Origin: a virus
Reading direction: 5' to 3' (one strand)
DNA: 38,636 nucleotides
Virus record (IMG/VR): IMGVR_UViG_3300036715_001328
Coordinates: 1 to 38,636 of that record
The notes below the pieces were generated by a model that saw nothing but the letters and a program-made list of their open reading frames with translations, was not told where the DNA came from and did no database searches. A program made the translations under genes and the position numbers. Positions 1 through 7,398 of the stretch are shown here, piece by piece. Position 1 is the stretch's first letter. Each line of letters opens with the position of its first letter.

Positions 1-563
1 GCGATCTGCCGATCAAGCTGATGGCCTACAAGGCACAGCACCCGCAGATCAAGATTCCGCTGGCACTCTTGCTGGTTGGTTCGCAGGGTAGCGGAAAAAC
101 GCTCTGGGCCGACTGCATCGGCGCAGCCTTTTGCCCCTACGGACATGGCGTTCCGCTTGCCGATCTTGGTGCACGGTTCCAGGATTGGCCGGAGACTTCG
201 CTGATAGTGACCGTCGATGACGCGACAGGTCGCGGTCTGAAAAAAGTGGTAGATCCCATCCGGGCGCTGATCGGAAACCAGGCCTATGCATTGCATAAGA
301 AACACATGCCGCCACGAGAGGTGAACCCACTCGGGCAGTTGATCCTAACGTCCAACGACGACGAAGCCGCAGCGGTCGGCGCCGAGAATTTCCCGACCCT
401 TGTCGTGCACACTCCAGCCAAGCGCGAACCGGCGTTCTACGCCCCTATCGTCAAATGGCGTGAGGGCAACGGCCCCAAGCACCTCATGCACTACCTGCTC
501 CACATGGACTTGTGGGGGGCGATTCCCTCCAACGCGGCGATAACATCAGAACCGGGGAATTGA
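1..563 (+). CDS. Primase-helicase, C-terminal part (helicase domain); continues from 37475-38636
   Basis: This is the 3' part of a 553-codon gene that starts at 37475 and crosses the circular join; the frame is continuous once the 63-bp redundancy is removed. The part here carries a Walker A motif, GSQGSGKT (encoded at 78-101), then a Walker B-like segment ending in VDD, and later a sensor-1-like TSND segment. Together these fit an SF3-type (DUF5906/virulence-E-like) hexameric helicase domain that would unwind DNA at the fork. The N-terminal half, described under 37475, carries a TOPRIM-like primase region. The gene opens the replication run that leads into the polymerase. The helicase assignment is firm; the exact subfamily is not. 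Confidence 0.85.
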   Translation, partial: DLPIKLMAYKAQHPQIKIPLALLLVGSQGSGKTLWADCIGAAFCPYGHGVPLADLGARFQDWPETSLIVTVDDATGRGLKKVVDPIRALIGNQAYALHKKHMPPREVNPLGQLILTSNDDEAAAVGAENFPTLVVHTPAKREPAFYAPIVKWREGNGPKHLMHYLLHMDLWGAIPSNAAITSEPGN

Positions 564-566
564 GAC

Positions 567-971
567 ATGCTTGAGAACTGGAAGGCCGGAGCACCGCTCC
601 CGGCGAGTGTGGGTCTGATGGCCGATGAGTACCACGACGTGCGCGCGCTGCGCCTCTTGATGGAGAAGGAAGTCGAGGGGGTCAAGGCTCGGGAGACCGA
701 GTTGAAAGAGGCCATGCTCGATACCCTCTCCGCGTCCGATGACACCGGGGCAAGCGGCGTTCACTACCGGGCACAGGTGGTCAAGAAGCGCAAGGCACAG
801 GTGGCCGACTGGGGCGCATTGACTGCCTGGATCAGGAAGAATGACCGCTTCGACATGCTCCAGCGGCGGCTGTCTGACAAGGCCGCGCTCGACTTCGAGG
901 AAGTGGAAGGCCGCGCCGTCCCAGGCGTGGAGATGCTCTACGTCAAAGACCTATCCATCACCAAGATTTAG
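567..971 (+). CDS. Conserved-looking replication-cluster protein, 134 aa, unknown function
   Basis: A 134-residue, mostly helical, charged protein beginning MLENWKAGAPL. It starts 4 bases after the primase-helicase stop, so it is very likely cotranscribed and translationally coupled with it. I see no enzymatic motif, signal peptide or membrane segment. The C-terminal part (VPGVEMLYVKDLSITKI) looks like a folded end rather than a random tail. Proteins of this size commonly sit between helicase and single-strand-binding genes in phages, so an accessory replication role is possible, but that is position-based inference only. Confidence 0.75.
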   Translation: MLENWKAGAPLPASVGLMADEYHDVRALRLLMEKEVEGVKARETELKEAMLDTLSASDDTGASGVHYRAQVVKKRKAQVADWGALTAWIRKNDRFDMLQRRLSDKAALDFEEVEGRAVPGVEMLYVKDLSITKI

Positions 972-980
972 GAGGCCAAA

Positions 981-1778
981 ATGGCAAATGAACTGATCGA
1001 CTACGAGACCAAGTGGGGTGCAGCTGCGGAAGCGGCTGCAGCCGAGGAACCGGCGCGCATGAGCGGCGTGACGATTTCGACCAAGGGCGGCGTCCTGAGC
1101 GTGGACGGCGTGGCAATGCCGGGCAACCAGATGGCCGCGCTCGTCATCGACGCGACGAATGAAAACCTCTACTTCGCCGAGAAGTGGGTGGAGGGGGTGA
1201 CACAGGCCCCCAAGTGCTACGCCTTCGGGCGTGGCAAGGAGGAGATGGCACCCCACCCCAGCATGGCTGCATACCCCGACACGTTCGAGTCCCAGCACGA
1301 CACCTGCACGGGCTGCCCAATGGGGGAGTTTGGGTCGTCCGAGACCGGCAAAGGACGTGCCTGCAAGCAGACACGCAAGCTGATCCTGCTGCTTGCCGGG
1401 GTCTACTCACCGCGCCCGCGCAGCCGCGACTTTGACCTTGACCTGTTCATGGAGGAACAACACTTCGCCGAGGCCGATCCTGCGTTCCTGCGCTTGCCTG
1501 TCACCAGCGTGAATAACTGGGTTAACTACGTCAACCAGTTGACGAAGAACGTGCATCGCCCCCCCTACGGCGTGTTCACGCGGGTCTATGTCGAGCCGCA
1601 CCCCAAGAACCAGTACGAGGTGAAGTTCGAACTGATCCAGCCTGCGCCGGAGGAGTTCTACAACGTGCTCAGCACGCGGCATGAGGATTTCGTAAACATG
1701 CCGTTCCAAGGCTACCAGCCGCCACAGCAACCCGAGGCGGCACAGGCTGCGGGCAAGTTCCGCCGTCCGGGGGCATGA
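981..1778 (+). CDS. Cys-rich replication-cluster protein, possible single-stranded DNA-binding protein
   Basis: 265 residues with a strong ribosome site (TAGGAGG, 9 bases after the previous stop). The middle holds a cysteine cluster (one Cys in CYAFG, then CTGCP, then ACKQ) that could bind a metal or Fe-S cluster. The C-terminal third reads like a beta-rich fold (YGVFTRVYVEPHP, then YEVKFELIQPAP) and ends in a Pro/Gln/Ala-rich tail. It lies between the primase-helicase and DNA polymerase genes. By position and composition it is a candidate ssDNA-binding or recombination accessory protein, but I do not recognise a named family and the role is inference. Confidence 0.75.
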   Translation: MANELIDYETKWGAAAEAAAAEEPARMSGVTISTKGGVLSVDGVAMPGNQMAALVIDATNENLYFAEKWVEGVTQAPKCYAFGRGKEEMAPHPSMAAYPDTFESQHDTCTGCPMGEFGSSETGKGRACKQTRKLILLLAGVYSPRPRSRDFDLDLFMEEQHFAEADPAFLRLPVTSVNNWVNYVNQLTKNVHRPPYGVFTRVYVEPHPKNQYEVKFELIQPAPEEFYNVLSTRHEDFVNMPFQGYQPPQQPEAAQAAGKFRRPGA

Positions 1779-1782
1779 CACC

Positions 1783-2028
1783 ATGCGCGATGTCATGGTC
1801 TACGAATTGACTGAAACTGACGCGGGCGAGGAGATTGAAGTAGTCGCCCAAGCGTCGCTCGGCGCCGCCCCAGTTATCGACCGGCGCAACCCCGAGTTCG
1901 CTGAGCCGGGCGAGGGGGCGCAGGTCCACAAGCTGACGTTTTACAACGCGGCTGGGATCGAGGTCATGCTTCCCGACGAAGAGGTAGCGCGGATAAAGGG
2001 GTGGGTAGAGGACCGATTGAATGCGTGA
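1783..2028 (+). CDS. Small acidic hypothetical protein, 81 aa
   Basis: 81 residues, acidic, beginning MRDVMVYELTETDAGEE. It starts 4 bases after the Cys-rich protein and its stop codon overlaps the DNA polymerase start by 8 bases, which points to translational coupling into the polymerase. There are no membrane segments or recognisable motifs. The polymerase gene also begins with the residues MRDV; the similarity is too short to interpret. Function unknown. Confidence 0.65.
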   Translation: MRDVMVYELTETDAGEEIEVVAQASLGAAPVIDRRNPEFAEPGEGAQVHKLTFYNAAGIEVMLPDEEVARIKGWVEDRLNA

Positions 2029-3895
2029 CGTGGTGGCTATCGACTTCGAGACCTACCCTATCGCGCAGCGGCCAGCATATCCGCCGCGTCCCGTGGGCGC
2101 CTCGATCAAGCTTCCTGGGGAGGCGTCCCGCTACATGGCCTGGGGCCACGTAAGCGGCGGCAACACCTGCACCGAGGCCGACGCCGCCGAGGTGCTTCAC
2201 AAGGTCTGGGACAGCGGCGCACCGCTGCTGTTCCACAACGCCAAGTTCGACCTGGAGGTGGCACAGGTGGCCTTTGGGCTGCCAATCCTGACGTGGCAGC
2301 GCATCCACGACACCATGTTCCTCGCGTTCCTCGCCGACCCCCATGCCCATAGCCTTGCTCTGAAGCCATTGGCCGAGAAGCTGTTGGGCTGGGCCCCGGA
2401 GGAGCGTGACGACGTGGCTGCATGGGTTTGGGGCCATCGCGCGGCCCTGATAGCCGAGCATGGCGGCACCGTCTCGCGGGCCAAGGCGGGCGCATGGATT
2501 TGGGCAGTTCCGGGTACCGAGGTTGCGCCCTATGCTGAGGGAGACACGGAGCGAACCTTCGCACTTTACCAGCATCTGCTGCCCCAGATCGAACGCGCCG
2601 GGATGGCCGAGGCATACGCCCGTGAACGCCAGCTTCTTCCCATGCTGCTTGCCAACGAGCAGGAGGGGATGCGCGTCGATCTGGAGCGTCTGGAGGCTGA
2701 CATCTACGCCTTTTCCAGCGCCTTTGATGGGGCTGAGGACTGGCTGCGCGGGGAACTGCGGGCCGGGGGGCTTAACTTCGACGCGGATCAGGATGTAGCG
2801 TCCGTGCTGGTGGAGCGCGGCATTGTGATGGAGGGGGATTTCCCCCGCACCGCACCGTCCAAGGCGCACCCCGCTGGACAACTGAGCATGTCCAAAGAAA
2901 ACTTGAGACCTGAATCTTTCACAGGAAATAACGGGGCTCAGATCGCTTCGGTTCTGGGCTACCGAAACCGGCTGGCGACCTGTCTCAAGACGTTCATGAC
3001 CCCGTGGCGGGATCAGGCCCGGATCAATGGCGGCCGCATCACGACCAATTGGAACCAGACACGCGGTGGCGAAGGCGGGACGCGGACAGGTAGGCCGTCC
3101 ACGAACAAGCACAACTTCCTGAATATCAGCAAGTCTTTCGATGGCCGAGATGATGGCTACGTGCACCCCGAGGGGATGCCACCGCTGCCACTCTGCCGTT
3201 CTTACATTATGCCGGATGAAGGACACATCTTCCTGCACCGAGACTTCTCGGGTCAGGAGCTTCGAGTGTTTGCCCACTTCGAGCAGGGCGCGCTTTGGCA
3301 AGCATACCAAGACGACCCAAAGACCGACCCTCACGCGTTCATCGGGGCCGAGCTTTCCGCAGTTACCGGGCGTGAGCTGGGTCGCGGTGTGGTCAAGACG
3401 CTGAACTTTCAAGGCATCTACGGGGGAGGCCTTCCATTGTTGCAGCGCAAGCTGCGTGTTACCCATGCCGAGGCGGCGGAACTCAAGGCGTTCCACAACC
3501 GCGCGCTGCCCGGTCGGCTGATCTTGAACGATGAAATCACGCGGCTTGTCCGGCGCGGTGAGCCGATCAGGACGTGGGGCGGCAGGCTCTACTACCCCGA
3601 GCCGAACGGCCCGGACGGGCGTGACAAGATTTACAAGCTGATAAATTACCTTGTGCAGGGGTCAGCGGCTGACTTGACCAAGCAGGTCATGATCGACTGG
3701 CACGATCACCCGGACCGCACGGCCCGCTTCATGGTCGCGGTCTATGACGAAATAGATGCAAGTGCGCCGACACCGGAAGCCGAGGCACAGATGGCGCTCT
3801 TGCGCGAGGTCATGGAGGCTACGCGCCTGTCTGTGCCGATGCGGAGTGATGGGAAATGGGGGTTGTCATGGGGAAGTCTGACGAAGTGCAACTGA
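2021..3895 (+). CDS. polA: Family A DNA polymerase with 3'-5' exonuclease domain
   Basis: 624 residues; replicates the phage genome. The N-terminal proofreading exonuclease has Exo I (AIDFETYP; Asp8, Glu10), Exo II (FHNAKFD; Asp77) and Exo III (YAEGD; Tyr171, Asp175). The polymerase domain has motif A (RDFSGQELR; Asp408), motif B with Arg455, Lys459, Phe463 and Tyr467 (the E. coli R754/K758/F762/Y766 pattern), and motif C at Asp576-Glu577. There is no 5'-3' exonuclease domain, as usual in phage enzymes of this length. Odd point: motif C reads VYDE where the family normally has VHDE, so the near-invariant His is Tyr575. It overlaps the preceding gene by 8 bases and the next small gene by 28. 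Confidence 0.97.
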   Translation: MRDVVAIDFETYPIAQRPAYPPRPVGASIKLPGEASRYMAWGHVSGGNTCTEADAAEVLHKVWDSGAPLLFHNAKFDLEVAQVAFGLPILTWQRIHDTMFLAFLADPHAHSLALKPLAEKLLGWAPEERDDVAAWVWGHRAALIAEHGGTVSRAKAGAWIWAVPGTEVAPYAEGDTERTFALYQHLLPQIERAGMAEAYARERQLLPMLLANEQEGMRVDLERLEADIYAFSSAFDGAEDWLRGELRAGGLNFDADQDVASVLVERGIVMEGDFPRTAPSKAHPAGQLSMSKENLRPESFTGNNGAQIASVLGYRNRLATCLKTFMTPWRDQARINGGRITTNWNQTRGGEGGTRTGRPSTNKHNFLNISKSFDGRDDGYVHPEGMPPLPLCRSYIMPDEGHIFLHRDFSGQELRVFAHFEQGALWQAYQDDPKTDPHAFIGAELSAVTGRELGRGVVKTLNFQGIYGGGLPLLQRKLRVTHAEAAELKAFHNRALPGRLILNDEITRLVRRGEPIRTWGGRLYYPEPNGPDGRDKIYKLINYLVQGSAADLTKQVMIDWHDHPDRTARFMVAVYDEIDASAPTPEAEAQMALLREVMEATRLSVPMRSDGKWGLSWGSLTKCN

Positions 3896-4041
3896 GTGCT
3901 GCCCACAAGGCCGCGAGGCTGCGATTGCTTCGGAAACGGATGGAAGAAACCTATGGGGCTTTGATGGCAAGGCAGGCTGAGAAGGACATGCAGAGATGGA
4001 AAACACACAACAAGGGATTGCGGACATGGCCGAAGAAATGA
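3868..4041 (+). CDS. Small basic helical hypothetical protein, 57 aa
   Basis: Beginning MGKSDEVQLSAAHKAARLR, highly charged and basic, predicted helical, with no membrane segment. I chose the ATG at 3868 because a GGGGG stretch lies about 6 bases upstream; an in-frame ATG at 3856 would add four residues. It overlaps the end of the polymerase gene by 28 bases and the next small membrane gene (start 3996) by 46. The long overlaps leave some doubt that it is expressed. A small basic protein next to the polymerase might bind nucleic acid, but this is speculation. Confidence 0.5.
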   Translation: MGKSDEVQLSAAHKAARLRLLRKRMEETYGALMARQAEKDMQRWKTHNKGLRTWPKK

Positions 4042-4175
4042 AGCAGGATTTCGAGGATGGGATGCTGTCTCGACTTGAGCCTGCGCCGCCTGTGTGGCTT
4101 GGATGGGCGCTGATCGCTACCGGCCTCATGATCGTCGCGGCTATGGCCGCCTTGGTCTACTGGTGGCCGCTGTGA
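3996..4175 (+). CDS. Small single-pass membrane protein, 59 aa
   Basis: An ATG at 3996 opens a 59-codon frame beginning MENTQQGIADMAEEMK. An acidic N-terminal half is followed by one clear hydrophobic segment (WLGWALIATGLMIVAAM and onward to VYWWPL), giving a tail-anchored layout. Its stop TGA overlaps the GTG start of the nuclease gene (GTGA), the coupling typical of this operon, which supports it as real. The ribosome site is weak. It may act at the host inner membrane; the function is unknown. Confidence 0.6.
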   Translation: MENTQQGIADMAEEMKQDFEDGMLSRLEPAPPVWLGWALIATGLMIVAAMAALVYWWPL

Positions 4176-4840
4176 CCGCGATCCCGCAAAGCTGGTCCTA
4201 CAGCCGCTTCGACGCATGGCGAACCTGCCCGGCCAAGTATCGCTACAAGTTTGTGGACAAGCTGCCCGAGCCCCAAAGCCCCGCCATGGCGCGCGGGTCT
4301 CGTGTCCACTCCCAACTTGAGGCTTACCTGGGAGGCAAGGGAGACCTGCCCGCTGAGGTCAAGGGAGGCTATCACGCGGTGGTCTACGCCATTATCCGCG
4401 CCCACGAGGACAAGGTGGTCGAGGACAAGTGGGGGTTTACCTCTGCGTGGGCCAAGACCGGGTGGATGGCTGGCGATGTGTGGCTGCGGTCCATCGTGGA
4501 CGTGGCGATGCGTCATGCCGACGGATCTATCACGGTCGTGGACCACAAGACCGGGCGGCGCTACGCCAGCAACGATGACCAGATGGAGGTGTTTGCCACG
4601 GCGACCCTGAGCCGCTTCCCGGATGCCCCGCAGGTCGAGACTCGGCTGATATACCTGGAGCAGGACAAGATCGAGCAGATCGCCCTGTTCAAGCGGGATG
4701 ACACGGACAAGCTGCGGGACAAGTGGGCGCGGGCCGTGCAGCCCATGCTCGGCGACCGGGACTTCCCGGCAAGGCCGAACGACAAATGCCTCTGGTGCTC
4801 GTTTTCCCGCAATGCTGGTGGACCCTGCAAGGTGGCATGA
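4172..4840 (+). CDS. PD-(D/E)XK nuclease of the RecB/Cas4-like group, likely Fe-S
   Basis: 222 residues from the GTG at 4172, which overlaps the upstream stop. Visible features in order: SYSRFDAWRTCPAKYRY with Cys19; GSRVHSQLE with His46; Asp110 in SIVDVAM; VVDHKTG with Asp124 and Lys126 (the D-x-K form of the E-x-K catalytic pair); QMEVFA with Gln137; and a C-terminal CLWC...C cluster (Cys206, Cys209, Cys219). The order H-D-D/E-x-K-Q is that of RecB/AddB/Cas4 exonucleases. One N-terminal plus three C-terminal cysteines is the arrangement that holds a 4Fe-4S cluster in AddB and Cas4. It probably processes DNA ends during replication or recombination. Confidence 0.88.
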   Translation: MTAIPQSWSYSRFDAWRTCPAKYRYKFVDKLPEPQSPAMARGSRVHSQLEAYLGGKGDLPAEVKGGYHAVVYAIIRAHEDKVVEDKWGFTSAWAKTGWMAGDVWLRSIVDVAMRHADGSITVVDHKTGRRYASNDDQMEVFATATLSRFPDAPQVETRLIYLEQDKIEQIALFKRDDTDKLRDKWARAVQPMLGDRDFPARPNDKCLWCSFSRNAGGPCKVA

Positions 4841-4841
4841 C

Positions 4842-4967
4842 ATGAAGCATACCAAACTGGACGAACCGGAGGGCGGCGAGATGGAGTGGTGGCAGGTCGT
4901 TTTGCTCTACGCGGTGGCAGCGGTCTACGCGCTTGGCGCGGCTTGGGCTCTGGGGGTTCACCTCTGA
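4842..4967 (+). CDS. Tiny single-pass membrane protein, 41 aa
   Basis: A 41-codon frame beginning MKHTKLDEPEGGEMEWW, followed by one hydrophobic helix (VVLLYAVAAVYALGAAWAL). It starts one base after the nuclease stop, and its own stop overlaps the ATG of the next tiny gene (TGATG). The tight packing and clear charged-then-hydrophobic layout support expression. Unknown function; it is one of several membrane microproteins in the rightward unit. Confidence 0.6.
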   Translation: MKHTKLDEPEGGEMEWWQVVLLYAVAAVYALGAAWALGVHL

Positions 4968-5056
4968 TGTTCGTCAAATGCCCGAAGTGCCTCAAGTGGT
5001 TTCTGATGCTGATCGAGGGCGAGCCCTGCGAGTATTGCGGGTGGAGGGAAGAATGA
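4967..5056 (+). CDS. 29-aa zinc-ribbon microprotein
   Basis: A 29-codon frame beginning MFVKCPKCLKWF, with a second pair CEYC near the end. Two C-x2-C knuckles in so short a chain form a minimal zinc-ribbon or rubredoxin-like knuckle. The start overlaps the previous stop (TGATG) and the stop overlaps the VRR-NUC start (ATGA), with GGAGGGAAGA inside its last codons serving as the ribosome site for the next gene. It may only be a coupling frame, but the paired cysteines argue for a folded metal-binding peptide. Confidence 0.55.
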   Translation: MFVKCPKCLKWFLMLIEGEPCEYCGWREE

Positions 5057-5367
5057 CCCCCGAGGGCCTGATCCAGTCCAAGGTGCTGGCGTTCGCGCGC
5101 CGTCACGGGGTCGAGACACTTCGGCTGGCCCTGATGCCCGGTGTCGCAGCGGGCTGGCCTGACATCCTCCTGCTGTTCCCCGGTGGGCGCGCGGCGTTCT
5201 ACGAGTTCAAGCGGCCCGGTGGCCGGTTGAGCGATTTGCAGAAGGTGCGGCTGGAGCGGCTGCGCGGCTTGGGGTTTACGGCGGAGGTCTTCGATAATGC
5301 GGATGCAGCGTGTAGCGCCGTCGTGGCGTGTCTGGGAACCCCTCCCCTACATGGAGCGGGCAGTTGA
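5053..5367 (+). CDS. VRR-NUC domain nuclease
   Basis: 104 residues from the ATG at 5053, with GGAGGGAAGA upstream. The whole chain is one VRR-NUC fold (PD-(D/E)XK superfamily): a first helix from EGLIQSKVLAFARRHG, then GWPDILLLF with the catalytic Asp37, then AFYEFKRPGG with Glu51 and Lys53, then LSDLQ with Gln63. Stand-alone VRR-NUC proteins in phages act as structure-specific nucleases on branched DNA (the domain of FAN1). Here it sits between a RecB-like nuclease and a SNF2-like helicase and probably resolves replication or recombination intermediates before packaging. Overlaps the helicase gene by 71 bases. Confidence 0.9.
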   Translation: MTPEGLIQSKVLAFARRHGVETLRLALMPGVAAGWPDILLLFPGGRAAFYEFKRPGGRLSDLQKVRLERLRGLGFTAEVFDNADAACSAVVACLGTPPLHGAGS

Positions 5368-7396
5368 TTTCCTCGCCACGCACCCCGTAGCGGGCCTGCC
5401 GCTGCAACCCGGTGGGCGCAAGACGAGCATCACGCTTGCCGCGTTCCGTCGCCTTCTGGACGCTGGGAAAGCCCGCTCCATGCTGGTGATTGCGCCGCTG
5501 CGTGTCGCCCGTCAGACATGGCCCGCCGAGATCGCCAAGTGGGATCAGTTCCGCGACATGCGCGTGGAAGTGCTGCATGGCCCCGACAAGGACGCCGCGC
5601 TGAAGCGGGAGGCCGAGGTTTACCTGATGAACCCCGAGGGGGTGCCGTGGCTGAGCAAGCAGTTTTTCGGCCGCCAGCTTCCCTTCGATGTGCTGTGCAT
5701 CGACGAGTTGACGCGGTTCAAGAACAGCCAGAGCCTGCGAAGCAAGCTGCTGCGCCCTCACACCCAGCGGACACCCTACAAGTGGGGCCTGACCGGCTCG
5801 CTGCGCCCCAATACGCACATGGACCTGTTCGGGCAACAGTTGATGCTCGACCACGGCGCGGCGCTGGGCCGCTTCATTACTCACTACCGTGAGAAGTATT
5901 TCGTGGCGGAGTTTAACGGGTTCAGCTACGCCCTGCGGCAGGGGGCAGAGGCCGAGATCGCCGAGCGGCTGGCCGGGACGTGGTTCTACATGGACCCCAA
6001 GGACTACAGCCAATTGCCGCCGCTGGTGGAGGACATTCGCCGTATCACGCTCAGCCCCGAGGCGCGCAAGGTCTACGACCGGATGCAGTCGGCGCTGGTG
6101 GCCGATCTGTCCGGGCAACAGGTTACGGCGGCGAACGCCGGGGCGCTCTACTCCAAGTTGGCGCAGATGGCCAACGGCGCGGTTTACTCCGAGGGCAAGG
6201 CGTCCGTGATCCACCTGCACGATGACAAGCTGGACGTGCTGGACGAGTTGCTGGAGGAACTTGACGGCGCGCCGCTGCTGGTGGCCTATGAGTTTAATCA
6301 CGACCTTGCCCGCATCCAGGAGAGGTTTGGCAAGCGGATGCCGGGGGGCGTGGTGCCGTGGCTTGGCAAGGGAACTAGCAAGGCACAGGAAACCGAGTGG
6401 ATCGGGGCGTGGAACCGCAACGAGTTGCCGCTGCTGTGCGCTCATCCCGCCTCGGCCGGCCATGGCTTGAACCTCCAGGAGGGTAATGCCCAGCACGTCT
6501 GCTATTTCAGCGTGACGTGGGACTGGGAGCTTTACGACCAGTTCCTGCGTCGTGTGCGCCGCTCGGGCAACGACGCCCAGCAAATCTGGAACTACATCCT
6601 GTTGGTGGAGGGGACCATCGACGAGGACAAGCTGGAAGCCCAGCGCGAGAAGGACGCCGGTCAGGCCCGGCTTCTGCAAACCCTCAACAAGCTGATCCTG
6701 CGCGACTTCGCGCCAAACATGGAGACGACGATGCCGAACGACAAACTACCGACTGCCGGGACGTGGGGCGCGAAGCCGAAGGGCTGGGGTGCTGTGGCCC
6801 CTGTGGAGGCTGAGGAGGCCGCACCTGTGACCGCCAAGGCCAAGCCGAAGGGCTGGGGCGCTGTGGCCCCTGTGGAGGCTGAGGAAGCCGTGCCCGTGGC
6901 CGACAAGGTCAAGCCGAAGGGCTGGGGCGCTGTGGCCCCTGCCGCGCCGGATACGACTGCCCAGCGTGAGAAGATCGCCGAGCGGATCAGCGCGCCGGTG
7001 GAGGATGCGGAAGTGGTGGAGGAGACGTCCCCGCTGCCCGACGAGGTCAAGAACCGCTTTGCCGCGCTCGCCAACCAGATCAAGGCCGCGTCCAGCAACC
7101 CGACCGGGATCGAGGAGCCTGCCGAGCCGGTGAAGGCCACACCGACGCGGGGTCGCCCGCGCAAGGCTGCCGAGCCTGTCGCGGAGGCCCCCAAGATCGC
7201 GGAGGTTGCAGAGGCTGCCGAGGTTTACACTGAACCTGCGGAGGTCGCCCGCGCCTACAAAGCCATCGCAGCCTCGGCGTTAAGCCGCATCGACGCGATG
7301 CACATGGCGCTTAACGCGGTCGAGGATGGCAAGGTATCGGTGGCCGAGGTGATCAAGCTGGCGCGGGAAATCCACGCCTTCGTGTCGGAGGAGTGA
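5297..7396 (+). CDS. SNF2-like superfamily 2 helicase with repetitive, AT-hook-bearing C-terminal extension
   Basis: 699 residues; start set by GGAGG at 5283-5287. The helicase part spans about residues 12-470: degenerate motif I (QPGGRKT; Lys42, Thr43), motif Ia region (VIAPLRVARQTWPAE), motif II IDELT (Asp136-Glu137), motif III GLTGS (164-168), a motif V-like ASAGHGLNLQ (385-394) and motif VI QFLRRVRRSGN (415-425). This is the SNF2/DEAD-like layout common beside VRR-NUC in phages. Residues beyond about 478 are an Ala/Glu/Pro-rich extension with three 23-residue repeats around KPKGWGAVAP and an AT-hook-like RGRPRK at 618-623. An internal ATG at 6731 (Met479) with GGAGA upstream could make the extension as a separate 221-aa protein. 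Confidence 0.9.
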   Translation: MRMQRVAPSWRVWEPLPYMERAVDFLATHPVAGLPLQPGGRKTSITLAAFRRLLDAGKARSMLVIAPLRVARQTWPAEIAKWDQFRDMRVEVLHGPDKDAALKREAEVYLMNPEGVPWLSKQFFGRQLPFDVLCIDELTRFKNSQSLRSKLLRPHTQRTPYKWGLTGSLRPNTHMDLFGQQLMLDHGAALGRFITHYREKYFVAEFNGFSYALRQGAEAEIAERLAGTWFYMDPKDYSQLPPLVEDIRRITLSPEARKVYDRMQSALVADLSGQQVTAANAGALYSKLAQMANGAVYSEGKASVIHLHDDKLDVLDELLEELDGAPLLVAYEFNHDLARIQERFGKRMPGGVVPWLGKGTSKAQETEWIGAWNRNELPLLCAHPASAGHGLNLQEGNAQHVCYFSVTWDWELYDQFLRRVRRSGNDAQQIWNYILLVEGTIDEDKLEAQREKDAGQARLLQTLNKLILRDFAPNMETTMPNDKLPTAGTWGAKPKGWGAVAPVEAEEAAPVTAKAKPKGWGAVAPVEAEEAVPVADKVKPKGWGAVAPAAPDTTAQREKIAERISAPVEDAEVVEETSPLPDEVKNRFAALANQIKAASSNPTGIEEPAEPVKATPTRGRPRKAAEPVAEAPKIAEVAEAAEVYTEPAEVARAYKAIAASALSRIDAMHMALNAVEDGKVSVAEVIKLAREIHAFVSEE
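6773..6940 (+). repeat. Three 69-bp coding repeats in the helicase tail
   Basis: The sequence encoding KPKGWGAVAP recurs at residues 493, 516 and 539 of the helicase, a 23-residue (69-bp) period, with nearly identical DNA. The spacers are acidic (VEAEEA). The repeats stay in frame and are joined by flexible linkers, like beads of a binding motif rather than a folded domain. Confidence 0.85.
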
Positions 7397-7398
7397 GC

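Noticed and set aside
1783-2050. Shared MRDV start of the 81-aa gene and the polymerase as a second example of a copied gene start
   Set aside because: The similarity covers only four codons with different third bases and no shared ribosome site, so chance is adequate.
1964-3496. Long open frame opposite the DNA polymerase, and similar long antisense frames opposite the helicase (5276-6679), the gp16-position gene (13183-15132) and the terminase (29058-30716)
   Set aside because: The sense strands carry clear protein motifs. Antisense frames stay open only because of G/C-ending codons, and their translations are low-complexity with no ribosome sites.
4670-4695. QIALF in the RecB-like nuclease, and ALNLF in the primase-helicase (about 38478), as sliding-clamp binding motifs
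   Set aside because: The first falls in a predicted internal strand of the nuclease fold. The second is part of the NLF/W-x-GF segment usual in this primase-helicase type. Neither is in a free tail, so the match is probably coincidental.
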